Assembly (NCBI GenBank): GCA_947498455.1
Contig: CANMKK010000027.1
Location: 1 to 64,000, forward strand
DNA: 64,000 nt
Source: an uncultured Aquimarina sp.
GTDB lineage: Bacteria > Bacteroidota > Bacteroidia > Flavobacteriales > Flavobacteriaceae
Direction: 5' to 3'
The stretch's first letter is position 1. Every line of letters starts with the position of its first letter. The translations under genes were made by a program, and so were the position numbers. The notes below the pieces were generated by a model, which did not search any database, was not told where the DNA came from, and was given only the letters and a program-made list of their open reading frames with translations. Below are positions 1 through 7,488 of the stretch, piece by piece.

Positions 1-75
1 TGCCCATAAGGGACTTGCACCCTCTAGATGAATTAATTACATTCGTAATTAAAAGATGCCCATGCTGGGCACACA
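1..75 (-). mobile_element. Group II intron fragment, 5' end of domain I, cut by window edge
   Basis: Read on the minus strand this begins with GTGTG, the group II intron 5' consensus (GTGYG), and contains the motif GGGTGCAAGTCCC typical of the domain I epsilon' region. It is nearly identical to 2461-2535, the 5' end of a more complete element. The rest of this copy, if present, lies left of the window. It is immediately followed on the top strand by the hairpin at 80-125, the kind of structure class C introns insert beside. Confidence 0.65.
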
Positions 76-79
76 CAGT

Positions 80-137
80 TTGTATATTGCATATGCCGCC
101 TTCGGCAGGCAAACGCAACATACAAGAATCGTTAGGT
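80..137. other. attC-like hairpin with GTTAGGT core, start of a putative gene cassette
   Basis: The arms TTGTATATTGC (80-90) and GCAACATACAA (115-125) pair with one mismatch. The inner stem TGCCGCC/GGCAGGCA has a bulge and closes on TTC. Five bases further on comes GTTAGGTAGC (131-140), which fits the integron core consensus GTTRRRY. Its exact reverse complement GCTACCTAAC occurs at 853-862, just after the gene that follows. In integron cassettes the start of the cassette is complementary to the inverse core site of its own attC, so this is the expected signature. The attC assignment is inference; folding and recombination are untested. Confidence 0.5.
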
Positions 138-142
138 AGCAT

Positions 143-868
143 TTGAATAAGAAAATGAAAAAACTGATCTTTATAGCAGGAGTCATAATAATTATAATTG
201 TCTTTCTAATTTTGGGAAGGTCAATTTATATGCCATTTGTGAATAAAGTGAAAGGGAAAGAAACTGTTGATTCAAGAATCGAAAATATTCAAGAAAATGC
301 ATGGAATCGACTTGAAAAGAACTTGAATTTAGCGGGATACAAAATGGATTATCCAAAAGAAATAATTCTTGTTGCCTTTAAGGAGGAAAGAATACTTCAA
401 GTTTATGCGAAAAATTATAACGGAATTAAAATGATTAAGGAATATCCGTTTACATCTTATAGCGGTGAATTAGGTCCTAAATTGAAAGAAGGAGATCGAC
501 AAATACCTGAAGGAATTTATGAAGTGGAATATTTAAATCCTAATAGTTCATATTATTTATCAATAAAAGTTAGTTATCCAAATAAATTTGACAAATCAAA
601 AACTGAATTGACAAATGTATCAGATATGGGTGGAGATATTTTTATACACGGAAAATCAGTAACGATTGGGTGTATTCCGATAGGTGACGAAACAATTGAA
701 GAAGTGTTTTTACTAACACAAAAAGCAATTAACAATAATGTCAAAGTAATAATTAGTCCAAGAGACTTTAGAATCAATTCAAACTACCCAAAAATTAAAA
801 ATATAGATTGGGAAAACGAATTATACGAAAGAATAAATAATGAATTAAAAACGCTACCTAACAACTAA
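143..868 (+). CDS. L,D-transpeptidase family protein (YkuD/YafK-like)
   Basis: This 241-residue protein has an N-terminal membrane anchor or uncleaved signal (about residues 7-25, rich in Ile/Val) followed by an envelope domain. Residues about 115-180 carry the YkuD pattern: GDRQIPEG, then DIFIHG with His169, then SVTIGC with the nucleophile Cys177. The family makes or cleaves peptide cross-links in peptidoglycan or attaches proteins to it; YafK/DpaA-type members are amidases, and the HG-x6-GC spacing resembles those. The frame opens with TTG at 143; an ATG at 155 is a plausible alternative. The last codons (LPNN-stop) lie in the downstream CCTAACAAC repeat, so the repeat supplies the C-terminus and stop. 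The gene stands alone between cassette-like boundaries. Confidence 0.8.
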   Translation: MNKKMKKLIFIAGVIIIIIVFLILGRSIYMPFVNKVKGKETVDSRIENIQENAWNRLEKNLNLAGYKMDYPKEIILVAFKEERILQVYAKNYNGIKMIKEYPFTSYSGELGPKLKEGDRQIPEGIYEVEYLNPNSSYYLSIKVSYPNKFDKSKTELTNVSDMGGDIFIHGKSVTIGCIPIGDETIEEVFLLTQKAINNNVKVIISPRDFRINSNYPKIKNIDWENELYERINNELKTLPNN

Positions 869-1024
869 GTGTTCGTATGGTGTAGCACCCATATATGAAC
901 ACGGTGTTGACTATCCCCGGCTGCTATGCCGTATGGTTTGCTTACTATGGGTTTTTCGTTGATTAGATTCTATTTCCCTTACTGTAATTAATGCTTGGTA
1001 ATAAGGGTGATACAGCAACTGATA
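853..1024 (+). repeat. CCTAACAAC repeat family, copy 1 (attC-like 3' end of cassette)
   Basis: The block starts at GCTACCTAACAAC, where the upstream gene stops. It contains a strong hairpin (GTGTTCGTATGG against CCATATATGAACAC), a second hairpin around CGGCTGCTATGCCG, and GTTGATTAG at 958-966, which pairs imperfectly with the CCTAACAAC start. Copies lie at 1570-1739 and 4050-4165. This copy and the second share a further 60 bp ending in GATACAGCAACTGATA. Each copy sits directly after a + strand gene. Nature uncertain: attC-like site or remnant of another mobile RNA. Confidence 0.6.
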
Positions 1025-1101
1025 AAATATTAATATCTTTAAACAGATAATAATAAGTAGGGCTATCAGGCTCTACTCTACTAAAACATTAAAAACGAAA
1101 T

Positions 1102-1563
1102 ATGAATAGAGTAAAACTGGTTAAATTATACATAGCAATAATTTTATTTTCCATTTCATTTACTGGTTTTGGGCAAAGTACACCAAAAGAAATAGTTTCT
1201 AATTTTTTTACAGAATACCAAAATGACGGAGCTTCTAAAGCACTAGATGATCTGTACTCAAACAATATATGGATGAATCGGGCTACGGATGCAATTACCA
1301 AATTGAAGCAACAGCTAGGAACACTGAATGAAGATTATGTTGGCAAATTTTATGGTTACGAATTAATTGTGGAAAAAAAATTATCGGATAGCTTTATCTT
1401 GATGAGCTATTTAGTGAAGTTTGACCGCCAGCCTATTCGTTTCACTTTTCAATTCTATAAACCTGATAAAGAATGGCGAACTCATAGCTTTAAATATGAT
1501 GGTGGAATTGATGAAGAAATTGAAGAGTCAGCAAAAGTTTATTATTTGGATTTGAAAAATTAA
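1102..1563 (+). CDS. Small exported protein of unknown function
   Basis: This 153-residue protein starts with a clear signal peptide (residues 1-25, hydrophobic IAIILFSISFTGFG then Gln). The mature part, about 128 residues, is a mixed alpha/beta sequence: helix-like STPKEIVSNFFTEYQ, then alternating strands. This resembles the fold of small NTF2-like or DUF-type exported proteins of Bacteroidota, but no family is recognised and no catalytic motif is visible. It is predicted periplasmic or surface-exposed. The gene is a single unit between two copies of the CCTAACAAC repeat family, with no operon partner. Confidence 0.6.
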   Translation: MNRVKLVKLYIAIILFSISFTGFGQSTPKEIVSNFFTEYQNDGASKALDDLYSNNIWMNRATDAITKLKQQLGTLNEDYVGKFYGYELIVEKKLSDSFILMSYLVKFDRQPIRFTFQFYKPDKEWRTHSFKYDGGIDEEIEESAKVYYLDLKN

Positions 1564-1569
1564 CGTTTT

Positions 1570-1739
1570 GCAATAACTAGGTATTTGTATGGTGCGTAAA
1601 ATCAATATATCAATACGGTGTTGATCATCCCCGATTGCTATGATGTATCGTTTTGCTTACTATGGATTTTTGGTTGGTTAGCTTCTGTTTTCCTTATAGT
1701 AATTAGTGCTTGGTAGTAGGAGTGATACAGCAACTGATA
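1570..1739 (+). repeat. CCTAACAAC repeat family, copy 2 (diverged)
   Basis: A diverged copy of 853-1024: GCAATAACTAGG replaces GCTACCTAACAAC. It keeps GTATGGTGCG, the ACGGTGTTGA-ATCCCC stretch, GCTTACTATGG, GTTGGTTAG and the terminal GATACAGCAACTGATA. Like the other copies it begins within ten bases of the stop codon of the preceding + strand gene. Confidence 0.6.
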
Positions 1740-1898
1740 TTTATGCCTAGGATTGTAACAAACAATTTTTAATCCATCAAAAATCCCATAGGTTTGGGCA
1801 GCCCCGAAAAAGTTGGGTTTAAAATTGTTACCGAAGCTGAACTACTGTCCCTTTATTTTTTTAATTTTGGGAATATTAAATTAAAAAACCTAAAGCAG
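1740..1898. other. Non-coding spacer with imperfect palindrome
   Basis: No gene is seen. An imperfect inverted repeat joins GTAACAAACAATTTT (around 1756) and AAAATTGTTAC (around 1820). The spacer ends at the 3' boundary of the intron-like element, just after ACCTAAAGCAG, a weak match to an inverse core site. Confidence 0.35.
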
Positions 1899-2535
1899 AT
1901 CGAGTAGAGGGCTCCGCCATACATAGATAGCGGAGTACACCTCTCACAGTTCTGCTGAGCTCGCCGAAGTACCACCCTACGTACGGGTCTCGTATACGGC
2001 GGTTCGTATTCCATCTTCGTATCGCTCTTTACACCAATACGACTATTTTGTACTTTAAACATAGGCTACTTTTACAAAGCTCCTATGCGAATTTTCAAAA
2101 GGAATACGTTCTGTCCTTCCTTACTCGTGAGACCTATGCAGTTTATATTTGCAACTCGTTTCCTATAAGTACTATGACTTCTGCTGACTTCTCCATACAG
2201 CTAACACGTAACTCTGGAGGCCTCCCTAGGTAATGACATCTTCTTTCACTCGATTCCTGCCGCATCTACTACTTCGACACCTACTGAAAAAAAAAAATCA
2301 GCATTTTGGACGTTACAGTGATGTGCCTGCTTATCCGGTTTAATAGCCTCAATATGCGATTCGTGTACCTCAGTACCGGGTTTTGTAGTATCGCTTCCTT
2401 CACTGCATACCTCACGGTATACCAGCTTGCGACTTACTAATGGTTCAAGACGTTACTCCTGCCCATAAGGGACTTGCACCCTCTAGATGAATTAATTACA
2501 TTCGTAATTAAAAGATGCCCATGCTGGGCACACAC
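1899..2535 (-). mobile_element. Group II intron lacking its reverse transcriptase ORF (637 bp)
   Basis: On the minus strand the element runs from GTGTG (2535 or 2533) to CTACTCGAT (1899), with an A seven bases from the 3' end as expected for the branch point. GGGTGCAAGTCCC near the 5' end is domain I. The stretch around 2190-2230 (GGAGGCCTCCAGAGTTACG, GTTAGCTGTATGGAG, AGTCAGCAGA) matches the region that normally precedes the intron ORF. Domain V lies at about 1971-2004 (CGCCGTATACGAGACCCGTA). The length suits a complete ribozyme without its maturase. A 23-nt insertion separates domains V and VI, and domain V has a possible stem mismatch, so activity is doubtful. No maturase is in the window. 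Confidence 0.7.
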
Positions 2536-2893
2536 AATTTGTATATTGCATATGCTGCCTTCGGCAGGCAAACGTTATAAGCAATTCCCTCTATTTCCTG
2601 AAAAATTAATTACTTTGTGGAAACGTTTTACGGAAGAGATCGGATAAAAAAAACTGATTTTCATATAATTACAAAAACGTTACTCAGAATTACCCACATA
2701 AAGAAACTCTATTAATTTTTTTTGCTAACTTTAACAAAAAAAAGAATAGAAATTGAGTGACTTTTTATGGAAATTATTTAAAACCTAAATGACTAAATAC
2801 CAATACAATAAATTAAATTTAATCAAAATTCCTCTAACTACATGGTAACATTTTTATCAGTTGTGATACTTAATTATAAATAAACTTAAAAAA
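2536..2893. other. Non-coding leader with attC-like half hairpin
   Basis: Bases 2537-2572 repeat the left half of the hairpin seen at 80-114 (TTGTATATTGC, TTCGGCAGGC), but the right half is replaced by ACGTTATAAGCAA. The remaining 300 bp are AT-rich and hold no gene. They presumably contain the promoter and 5' leader of the tail-fibre-like gene; no clear TAnnTTTG box was assigned. Confidence 0.4.
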
Positions 2894-4042
2894 ATGAAAA
2901 GAAAGTCATTATACATTGTTTTAGTATTTATATCCATACTAACAGCTAGAGCCCAGGATGAAACTGTAAATGGTAATTTAAAAATAACAGGAAATATTGA
3001 TGCTACAGGGAGTAATAAAAGAATATATTTAGGTGGAGTTAGCGCAAGCACTTTTGGTATATCTTATAGCAATCAATATCCAAATTATGGTATTTTTTAC
3101 ACAGAAGGTTCTCCCGATTATGTATCTATCTCTCCGAATGGTAATGCCAATAATGGAATTTTAAATGTTTATGGTGATGGAAACATTAAAGCTAGCGGAA
3201 ATTTAAATGTAAATAAAAATGCCTTTTTAGGTAATCTCAATGAACGAAATTATTTAAGTATTATATCTAAAGAATGGCCCGAAGTAAGATTTCAGACACC
3301 TACAAGTGATCGTCAGATTAGATTAGGTGTTGCGCATTCAGATGATTCTGGGTATAATGTTAACTCTGGGGACTTTTATGTCTATACCCAAACTTCAAAC
3401 ACAATGCCTTTAGTAGTCCAAAAGCAGGGGGATGTCAAAATAGGAAGTATTAAAAGAAGAAGTTATTTAAATGTTGTATCAAAAGAATGGCCCGAGGTAA
3501 GGTTTCAGACACCTACAAGTGATCGTCAAATCAGACTAGGTGTTGCGCATGCGGATAATTCCGGATATGGAATTGGTTCCGGAGACTTTTACGTTTATAC
3601 CCAAACTTCAAACACAATGCCTTTGATAGTGAGTAAAAGTGGAAGTATTTCTTTAGCTAATAAATCTGGGAATGTTGGAATCGGAACAAGAAACCCTGAC
3701 ATGAAATTAACAGTTAATGGTAAAATTCATGCGAAAGAAGTAAAAATTGATCTCAACATTCCTGCTCCTGATTATGTTTTCAAAAAAAATTATAACTTGA
3801 GAAGTATTGATGAAGTAGCAAAATTTATTGAACGAAATAATCACTTACCTGAAATTCCATCCGCAATGGAATTTGAACAAAATGGAATAATGCAAGCAGA
3901 AATGGATATGAATCTTTTGAAAAAGATTGAGGAGTTGACACTTTATACAATTCAACAAGAGAAAAAAATAAAGGAATTGGAATCCCTGAATACAAAATTT
4001 ATTGAATTACAAAAAAGATTAGAAAAATTAGAAAAGGAATAA
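2894..4042 (+). CDS. Exported tail-fibre-like protein with two internal repeats
   Basis: This 382-residue protein has a signal peptide (about 1-20, ending ARAQ). Two near-identical blocks of about 70 residues begin at about 118 and 189. Each contains SKEWPEVRFQTPTSDRQIRL, then GDFYVYTQTSNTMPL. Residues 255-330 hold the VGIGTRNPD...KLTVNGKIHAKEVKID...PDYVF unit found in many Bacteroidota exported tail-fibre or S74-associated proteins. The last 45 residues form a coiled coil. The likely role is a surface-exposed trimeric fibre, though no peptidase or chaperone catalytic dyad is visible. The nucleotide repeats (about 3249-3430 and 3465-3640) show a recent internal duplication. Confidence 0.7.
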   Translation: MKRKSLYIVLVFISILTARAQDETVNGNLKITGNIDATGSNKRIYLGGVSASTFGISYSNQYPNYGIFYTEGSPDYVSISPNGNANNGILNVYGDGNIKASGNLNVNKNAFLGNLNERNYLSIISKEWPEVRFQTPTSDRQIRLGVAHSDDSGYNVNSGDFYVYTQTSNTMPLVVQKQGDVKIGSIKRRSYLNVVSKEWPEVRFQTPTSDRQIRLGVAHADNSGYGIGSGDFYVYTQTSNTMPLIVSKSGSISLANKSGNVGIGTRNPDMKLTVNGKIHAKEVKIDLNIPAPDYVFKKNYNLRSIDEVAKFIERNNHLPEIPSAMEFEQNGIMQAEMDMNLLKKIEELTLYTIQQEKKIKELESLNTKFIELQKRLEKLEKE

Positions 4043-4049
4043 AGCCAGT

Positions 4050-4165
4050 GCCTAACAACTAAGTGTTCGTATGGTGCGTAGCACCCATATATGAACACGG
4101 TGTTGACTATCCCCGGCTGCTATGCCGTATGGTTTTGCTTACTATGGGTTTTTCGTTGATTAGGT
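4050..4165 (+). repeat. CCTAACAAC repeat family, copy 3
   Basis: Almost identical to the first 110 bp of copy 1. It starts GCCTAACAAC (a fit to RYYYAAC), has the perfect-armed hairpin at 4063-4098, and ends GTTGATTAGG, which pairs with the start. It begins 8 bp after the stop codon of the tail-fibre-like gene. It lacks the 60-bp tail shared by copies 1 and 2. Confidence 0.65.
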
Positions 4166-4646
4166 TTTGGGAAGTGTTGCCTTTTTCGGGAGTTTTTTTT
4201 GCCAAGGTGTTGTTTTTACCTCTTGGTTTGAAGTGTTTTTTCTTTTTTAACCTGTAGACTTACTGTTTATTTTTCATTCGCCGCTGTTTTTTAGTAGGTT
4301 TTGTTCATTTTTGAGCATAGGTATCCCTTTACATCATTGCGTTACTTTTTTTCGGGGCTTCTATTTTTTTGACTTTGTAGTCTCTTTAACCAATGCTTCG
4401 GAGACCCACGGTTACCGAACTGATACACGGTTTCCTTGGTTCCATTTTTACAGGTAGGACATATCAGATGTTGTAGTGTTACTGCCCTTGTTTTGGATTT
4501 GAGAACTAAATGATGCTACAGATAAACAGATGCACTCGATTAATGTACTTTTTTTGTCATGATATCATATTTTTAATAAATAAAGTAAGATAAGAAGATT
4601 AATAGCTTTTCTTGAAAAAGAAAAGCTACCCTTAGGGGTTAGTTCA
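4166..4646. other. Non-coding T-rich stretch of unclear origin
   Basis: No credible gene is present. The top strand is strongly T-rich, unlike the A-rich coding strand around it, suggesting a degraded minus-strand element. A hairpin of A/T-rich arms (TAGCTTTTCTT against AAGAAAAGCTA, 4603-4628) precedes the next intron fragment. Confidence 0.35.
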
Positions 4647-4912
4647 ATACCATAACCTTTTCTTGTGCACGTTACTATGATGCGATGTACTGAGTCTGTC
4701 AAAGTATGCTAGTTTATCCAAATCATAATAGCCTCTGTATCCGGTTCGTGTTCCTCAAAACCAACCACGCAGTCTGGCTTACTTCAGTGCATGGGTCGCC
4801 CCAAAACACCTTGCCACTTACTTTGCTTACGGACACTACTCCGCGCATAATGGACTTTAACCCTTTGGGACGTCCATTAAAATGAACTATATTTACCATT
4901 CAAGGTACACAC
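4647..4912 (-). mobile_element. Group II intron fragment, domain I with 5' end
   Basis: On the minus strand it begins GTGTGTACCTTGAATGG and shares the domain I core (GGACGTCCCAAAGGGTTAAAGTCC) with 6298-6580. The far side (about 4647-4730) aligns with 7410-7483. No domain V was found, so the element is truncated at its 3' side. The 5' boundary abuts the palindrome at 4913-5056. Confidence 0.6.
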
Positions 4913-5056
4913 GATGTATAAAACATAGCTAATAAGTGCTTAACCGAAATGTTCGCCAATTTTTTAATTTGGCTTTTAAAAACAGAAAAAAATAAAAATT
5001 CGGCTCTGTATTAATCCGAAATATTAGTGTCTTTTTATGCGCTATGTTTCATACAC
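4913..5056. repeat. Long imperfect palindrome, attC-like
   Basis: The outer arms GTATAAAACATAGC (around 4916-4929) and GCTATGTTTCATAC (5041-5054) are complementary apart from one base. Inner AT-rich sequence can also pair (CCAATTTTTTAATTTGG). The structure is about 140 bp, between the intron 5' end and the start of the beta-propeller gene, a position equivalent to the hairpin at 80-125. Confidence 0.5.
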
Positions 5057-5067
5057 AAACAGTTTAT

Positions 5068-6306
5068 ATGCAATACCTAAAAAAATTAGTAGTGTATAGA
5101 AATATTTACATAATCGTTATATCAATACTTTCTCAAATAAACTTGAAAGCTCAAAATGAACTTAGCATCATAAAAGGAGAATCTGCGTATTCGAATTTCG
5201 GGTTTGAATTAGCTATGTCTGGTAATGGGAATCGTATAATTGCAAGTTCATCTAAAAGCAAAAAGTGTGGAAATAATTGTGGAGATATAAAAGTATATGA
5301 ACTTAGAAATAATAAATGGGAACAATTAGGAAAAACTATTATTGGGGAAAGTCCGGGTGATTATTTTGGTTCATCTGTTGATATATCTTTCGATGGATCA
5401 AGAATTATTGTAAGCTCTCCTAATAATGATGTCAATGGTTATATTTCAGGTATAGTTAAAGTTTATGAATGGATTTATAATCAATGGAAACAAATAGGAC
5501 AAGAACTATCTGGCCAATCTAAAGATATGTTTGGAAGTGTAGTTAAAATTTCTGAAACTGGGAATCATATTGCAGTTAGCTGTCCATTCAGTCAAAATGG
5601 TGATTTTGTCCGAATTTATAAATATAGTAATAAGAAATGGGTAAAAAAAGGACAAGATTTATTAGACAGCTCCCAATCTCAATATTTCGGAGCTTCTATT
5701 TCATTTGATTCAACAGGAAACAGAATAGCAATAGGTTGCCTTAATCCTGACAATATTGGTTATGTACAGGTTTTCGATTTTAAAAATAACGAATGGATTC
5801 AAAATGGAAATGATATAAAATCAAATAAAGAAAAAGATAGTTTTGGATTCTCTGTTTCGTTATCAGGTGATGGAAATACTCTAGGAATTGGAGCTCCTAA
5901 AGGAAATCAACTTGACAGTAACCAAAATGGTTTTGTTAGCATGTATGGACAAAAAAACAACAATTGGACACAAATAGGAAATAGTCTTTACGGAGAGAAT
6001 AAATATGACCTTTTTGGACAAGCTATTAACATTTCTTCAAACGGCAAATTATTAATAGCCTCAAGCACATTTAGTGACAACAATGGACCAAACTCAGGAC
6101 AGTTTAGAGTTTTTGAATATGATGAAGCTAAATGGAAGCTAATTTTAAAAAAAGATGGTAATAAAGAAAGAGATTATTTTGGAAAGTCACTTTCTTCTTC
6201 CTCTAAAGGAGATATAATATCAGTTTCAGCAACCCAAGAGTGGGCAGGAAAACAAGGTGTTGGAGAAATTAAAACTTATAATATAAAAAATCACATAGTC
6301 GAGTAG
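5068..6306 (+). CDS. Exported beta-propeller (WD40/FG-GAP-like) repeat protein, C-terminus altered
   Basis: The start is placed at ATG 5068 (412 residues), because the earlier ATG at 5044 lies in a palindrome arm and this one opens directly onto a signal peptide ending LKAQ. The mature protein is built of seven or so blocks of about 55 residues with the pattern GDYFGSSVDISFDGSRIIVSSP...G.VKVYEW..NQWKQIG, as in Bacteroidota exported propellers. No enzymatic motif is seen, and no T9SS sorting domain follows. The last codons (GTC GAG TAG) coincide with the 3' end of the adjacent intron fragment, so the original C-terminus may have been lost by deletion or insertion. Confidence 0.7.
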   Translation: MQYLKKLVVYRNIYIIVISILSQINLKAQNELSIIKGESAYSNFGFELAMSGNGNRIIASSSKSKKCGNNCGDIKVYELRNNKWEQLGKTIIGESPGDYFGSSVDISFDGSRIIVSSPNNDVNGYISGIVKVYEWIYNQWKQIGQELSGQSKDMFGSVVKISETGNHIAVSCPFSQNGDFVRIYKYSNKKWVKKGQDLLDSSQSQYFGASISFDSTGNRIAIGCLNPDNIGYVQVFDFKNNEWIQNGNDIKSNKEKDSFGFSVSLSGDGNTLGIGAPKGNQLDSNQNGFVSMYGQKNNNWTQIGNSLYGENKYDLFGQAINISSNGKLLIASSTFSDNNGPNSGQFRVFEYDEAKWKLILKKDGNKERDYFGKSLSSSSKGDIISVSATQEWAGKQGVGEIKTYNIKNHIVE

Positions 6307-6580
6307 GAAAAGGGGATTTTCACCCCTAATCCTCTCACAGAACCGTACGTGAACCTCTCGATTCATACGGCTCTTATTATGTAGTCAACAGTTATGTTAA
6401 TTGATAGCCTAACTCCCAATGATAAAACATCGTGGGATATTCCCTTGTAATACGCCTTAACCATTTTACGGCTAACCACCTTACCACTTGCTTTACTTAC
6501 GGACACGACTCCGCGCATAAGGGACTTTAACCCTTTGGGACGTCCATTAAAATGAACTATATTTACCATTCAAGACACAC
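6298..6580 (-). mobile_element. Internally deleted group II intron (domain I piece plus domains V-VI)
   Basis: On the minus strand it begins GTGTGTCTTGAATGG (6580) and ends CCTACTCGAC (6298), with an A seven bases from the end. Domain V at 6340-6373 reads GAGCCGTATGAATCGAGAGG followed by the pairing strand ending GTACGGTTC, close to class C domain V. Domain VI is the ATTAGGGGTGAAAATCCCC hairpin. Only about 283 bp remain, so most of domains I-IV is missing. The 3' end overlaps the stop codon of the beta-propeller gene. Confidence 0.7.
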
Positions 6581-6602
6581 AAAACGTGTATAGCAAAATT
6601 AA

Positions 6603-7271
6603 ATGGATAAAATAGAAGTATTTGAAAACGAAAGAGCAACAGGTTACAATGATTTTGTTGAAACTTGGATACCAAACTATAAATATTTTTTAAACTGTTT
6701 ACCTAAACTACTAAACGGTGTGAATTCAAATAACTTATTAGTTGTTGGTTGTGGAACAGGAAATGAAATCGAAGGATTTATTAACACACCTAAAAAATGG
6801 AAAATAACAGGAGTTGACCCTTCACCTGATATGATTAAACAGGCTACTAAAAAGCTACAAAAATTCAACAATGTATCACTTATCGAAGGTTTAATAACAG
6901 ATATTGAAACTAAAAATGAATTTGGTGTGGCTACCTTGTTATTGGTGTTGCACTTTCTTGAAGACGATGGAAGTAAGTTGAAATTACTGAAAGATATTGC
7001 CGAAAGATTAGTTTCAGGAGCAACATTTATTATACTTGACATAACAGGGGATAAAAATCAAATGAGACAAAATTTGAAAGTGCTTAAATATCTTCTACCA
7101 AACGGATTGGACGAAGAACAAATTGATAATCGCCTGAACAGGATTCAAGATAAACTTTTTCCAGTTTCAGAGAAGAGATTATCGGATTTATGTGAAAAAG
7201 CAGGGTTTGAAAAACCACATCGCTTTTTTCAATCATCGATATACATGGGGTGGCTGACAAAGAAAAAATAG
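6603..7271 (+). CDS. Class I SAM-dependent methyltransferase
   Basis: This 222-residue cytosolic protein has motif I at about residues 44-52 (LLVVGCGTGNE), followed by the acidic motif II region (ITGVDPSPDMIKQA) and the post-motif stretch VATLLLVLHFLEDD. The length and a C-terminal helical lid fit small-molecule methyltransferases of the UbiE/Methyltransf_25 type. The substrate cannot be inferred. The gene starts 23 bp after the 5' end of an intron fragment and is followed about 20 bp later by another. It stands alone like the other genes in the first 7 kb. Confidence 0.8.
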   Translation: MDKIEVFENERATGYNDFVETWIPNYKYFLNCLPKLLNGVNSNNLLVVGCGTGNEIEGFINTPKKWKITGVDPSPDMIKQATKKLQKFNNVSLIEGLITDIETKNEFGVATLLLVLHFLEDDGSKLKLLKDIAERLVSGATFIILDITGDKNQMRQNLKVLKYLLPNGLDEEQIDNRLNRIQDKLFPVSEKRLSDLCEKAGFEKPHRFFQSSIYMGWLTKKK

Positions 7272-7289
7272 TAAAACTCCACTCTTGTT

Positions 7290-7486
7290 TTTTTCCAAGC
7301 TCGTTTCTCATAAGTAGTATGATGACCTATCCATACAGCTAACTCGTAACTCTGGAGACCTCCCTTGATAAGATAAATACCCTCTGGTTAATAGCTACCG
7401 AATCTACTACCATAACCTTTTTCTTGTGGCCGTTACTATGATTCGATGTGCTGAGCCCTGTCGAAGTATGCTAACGTATCCAAATA
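7290..7486 (-). mobile_element. Group II intron fragment truncated by a MITE-like repeat
   Basis: On the minus strand it contains GGGAGGTCTCCAGAGTTACG and GTTAGCTGTATGGATAG, homologous to 2190-2230, and a domain I segment (about 7410-7483) homologous to 4650-4735. Alignment with the 4.7-kb copy stops exactly where the palindromic repeat at 7489 starts. The 5' end and domains V-VI are absent. Confidence 0.55.
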
Positions 7487-7488
7487 TA

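Noticed and set aside
1853..2233. Short frames on both strands (69 and 61 codons)
   Set aside because: They lie inside the ORF-less group II intron and reflect ribozyme sequence, not protein.
4063..4257. Plus-strand frame of 64 codons
   Set aside because: It lies within the CCTAACAAC repeat hairpins and the T-rich spacer; hydrophobic content follows from T-richness.
6363..6569. Minus-strand frame of 68 codons
   Set aside because: It covers the intron remnant between domain V and the 5' end; no protein similarity.
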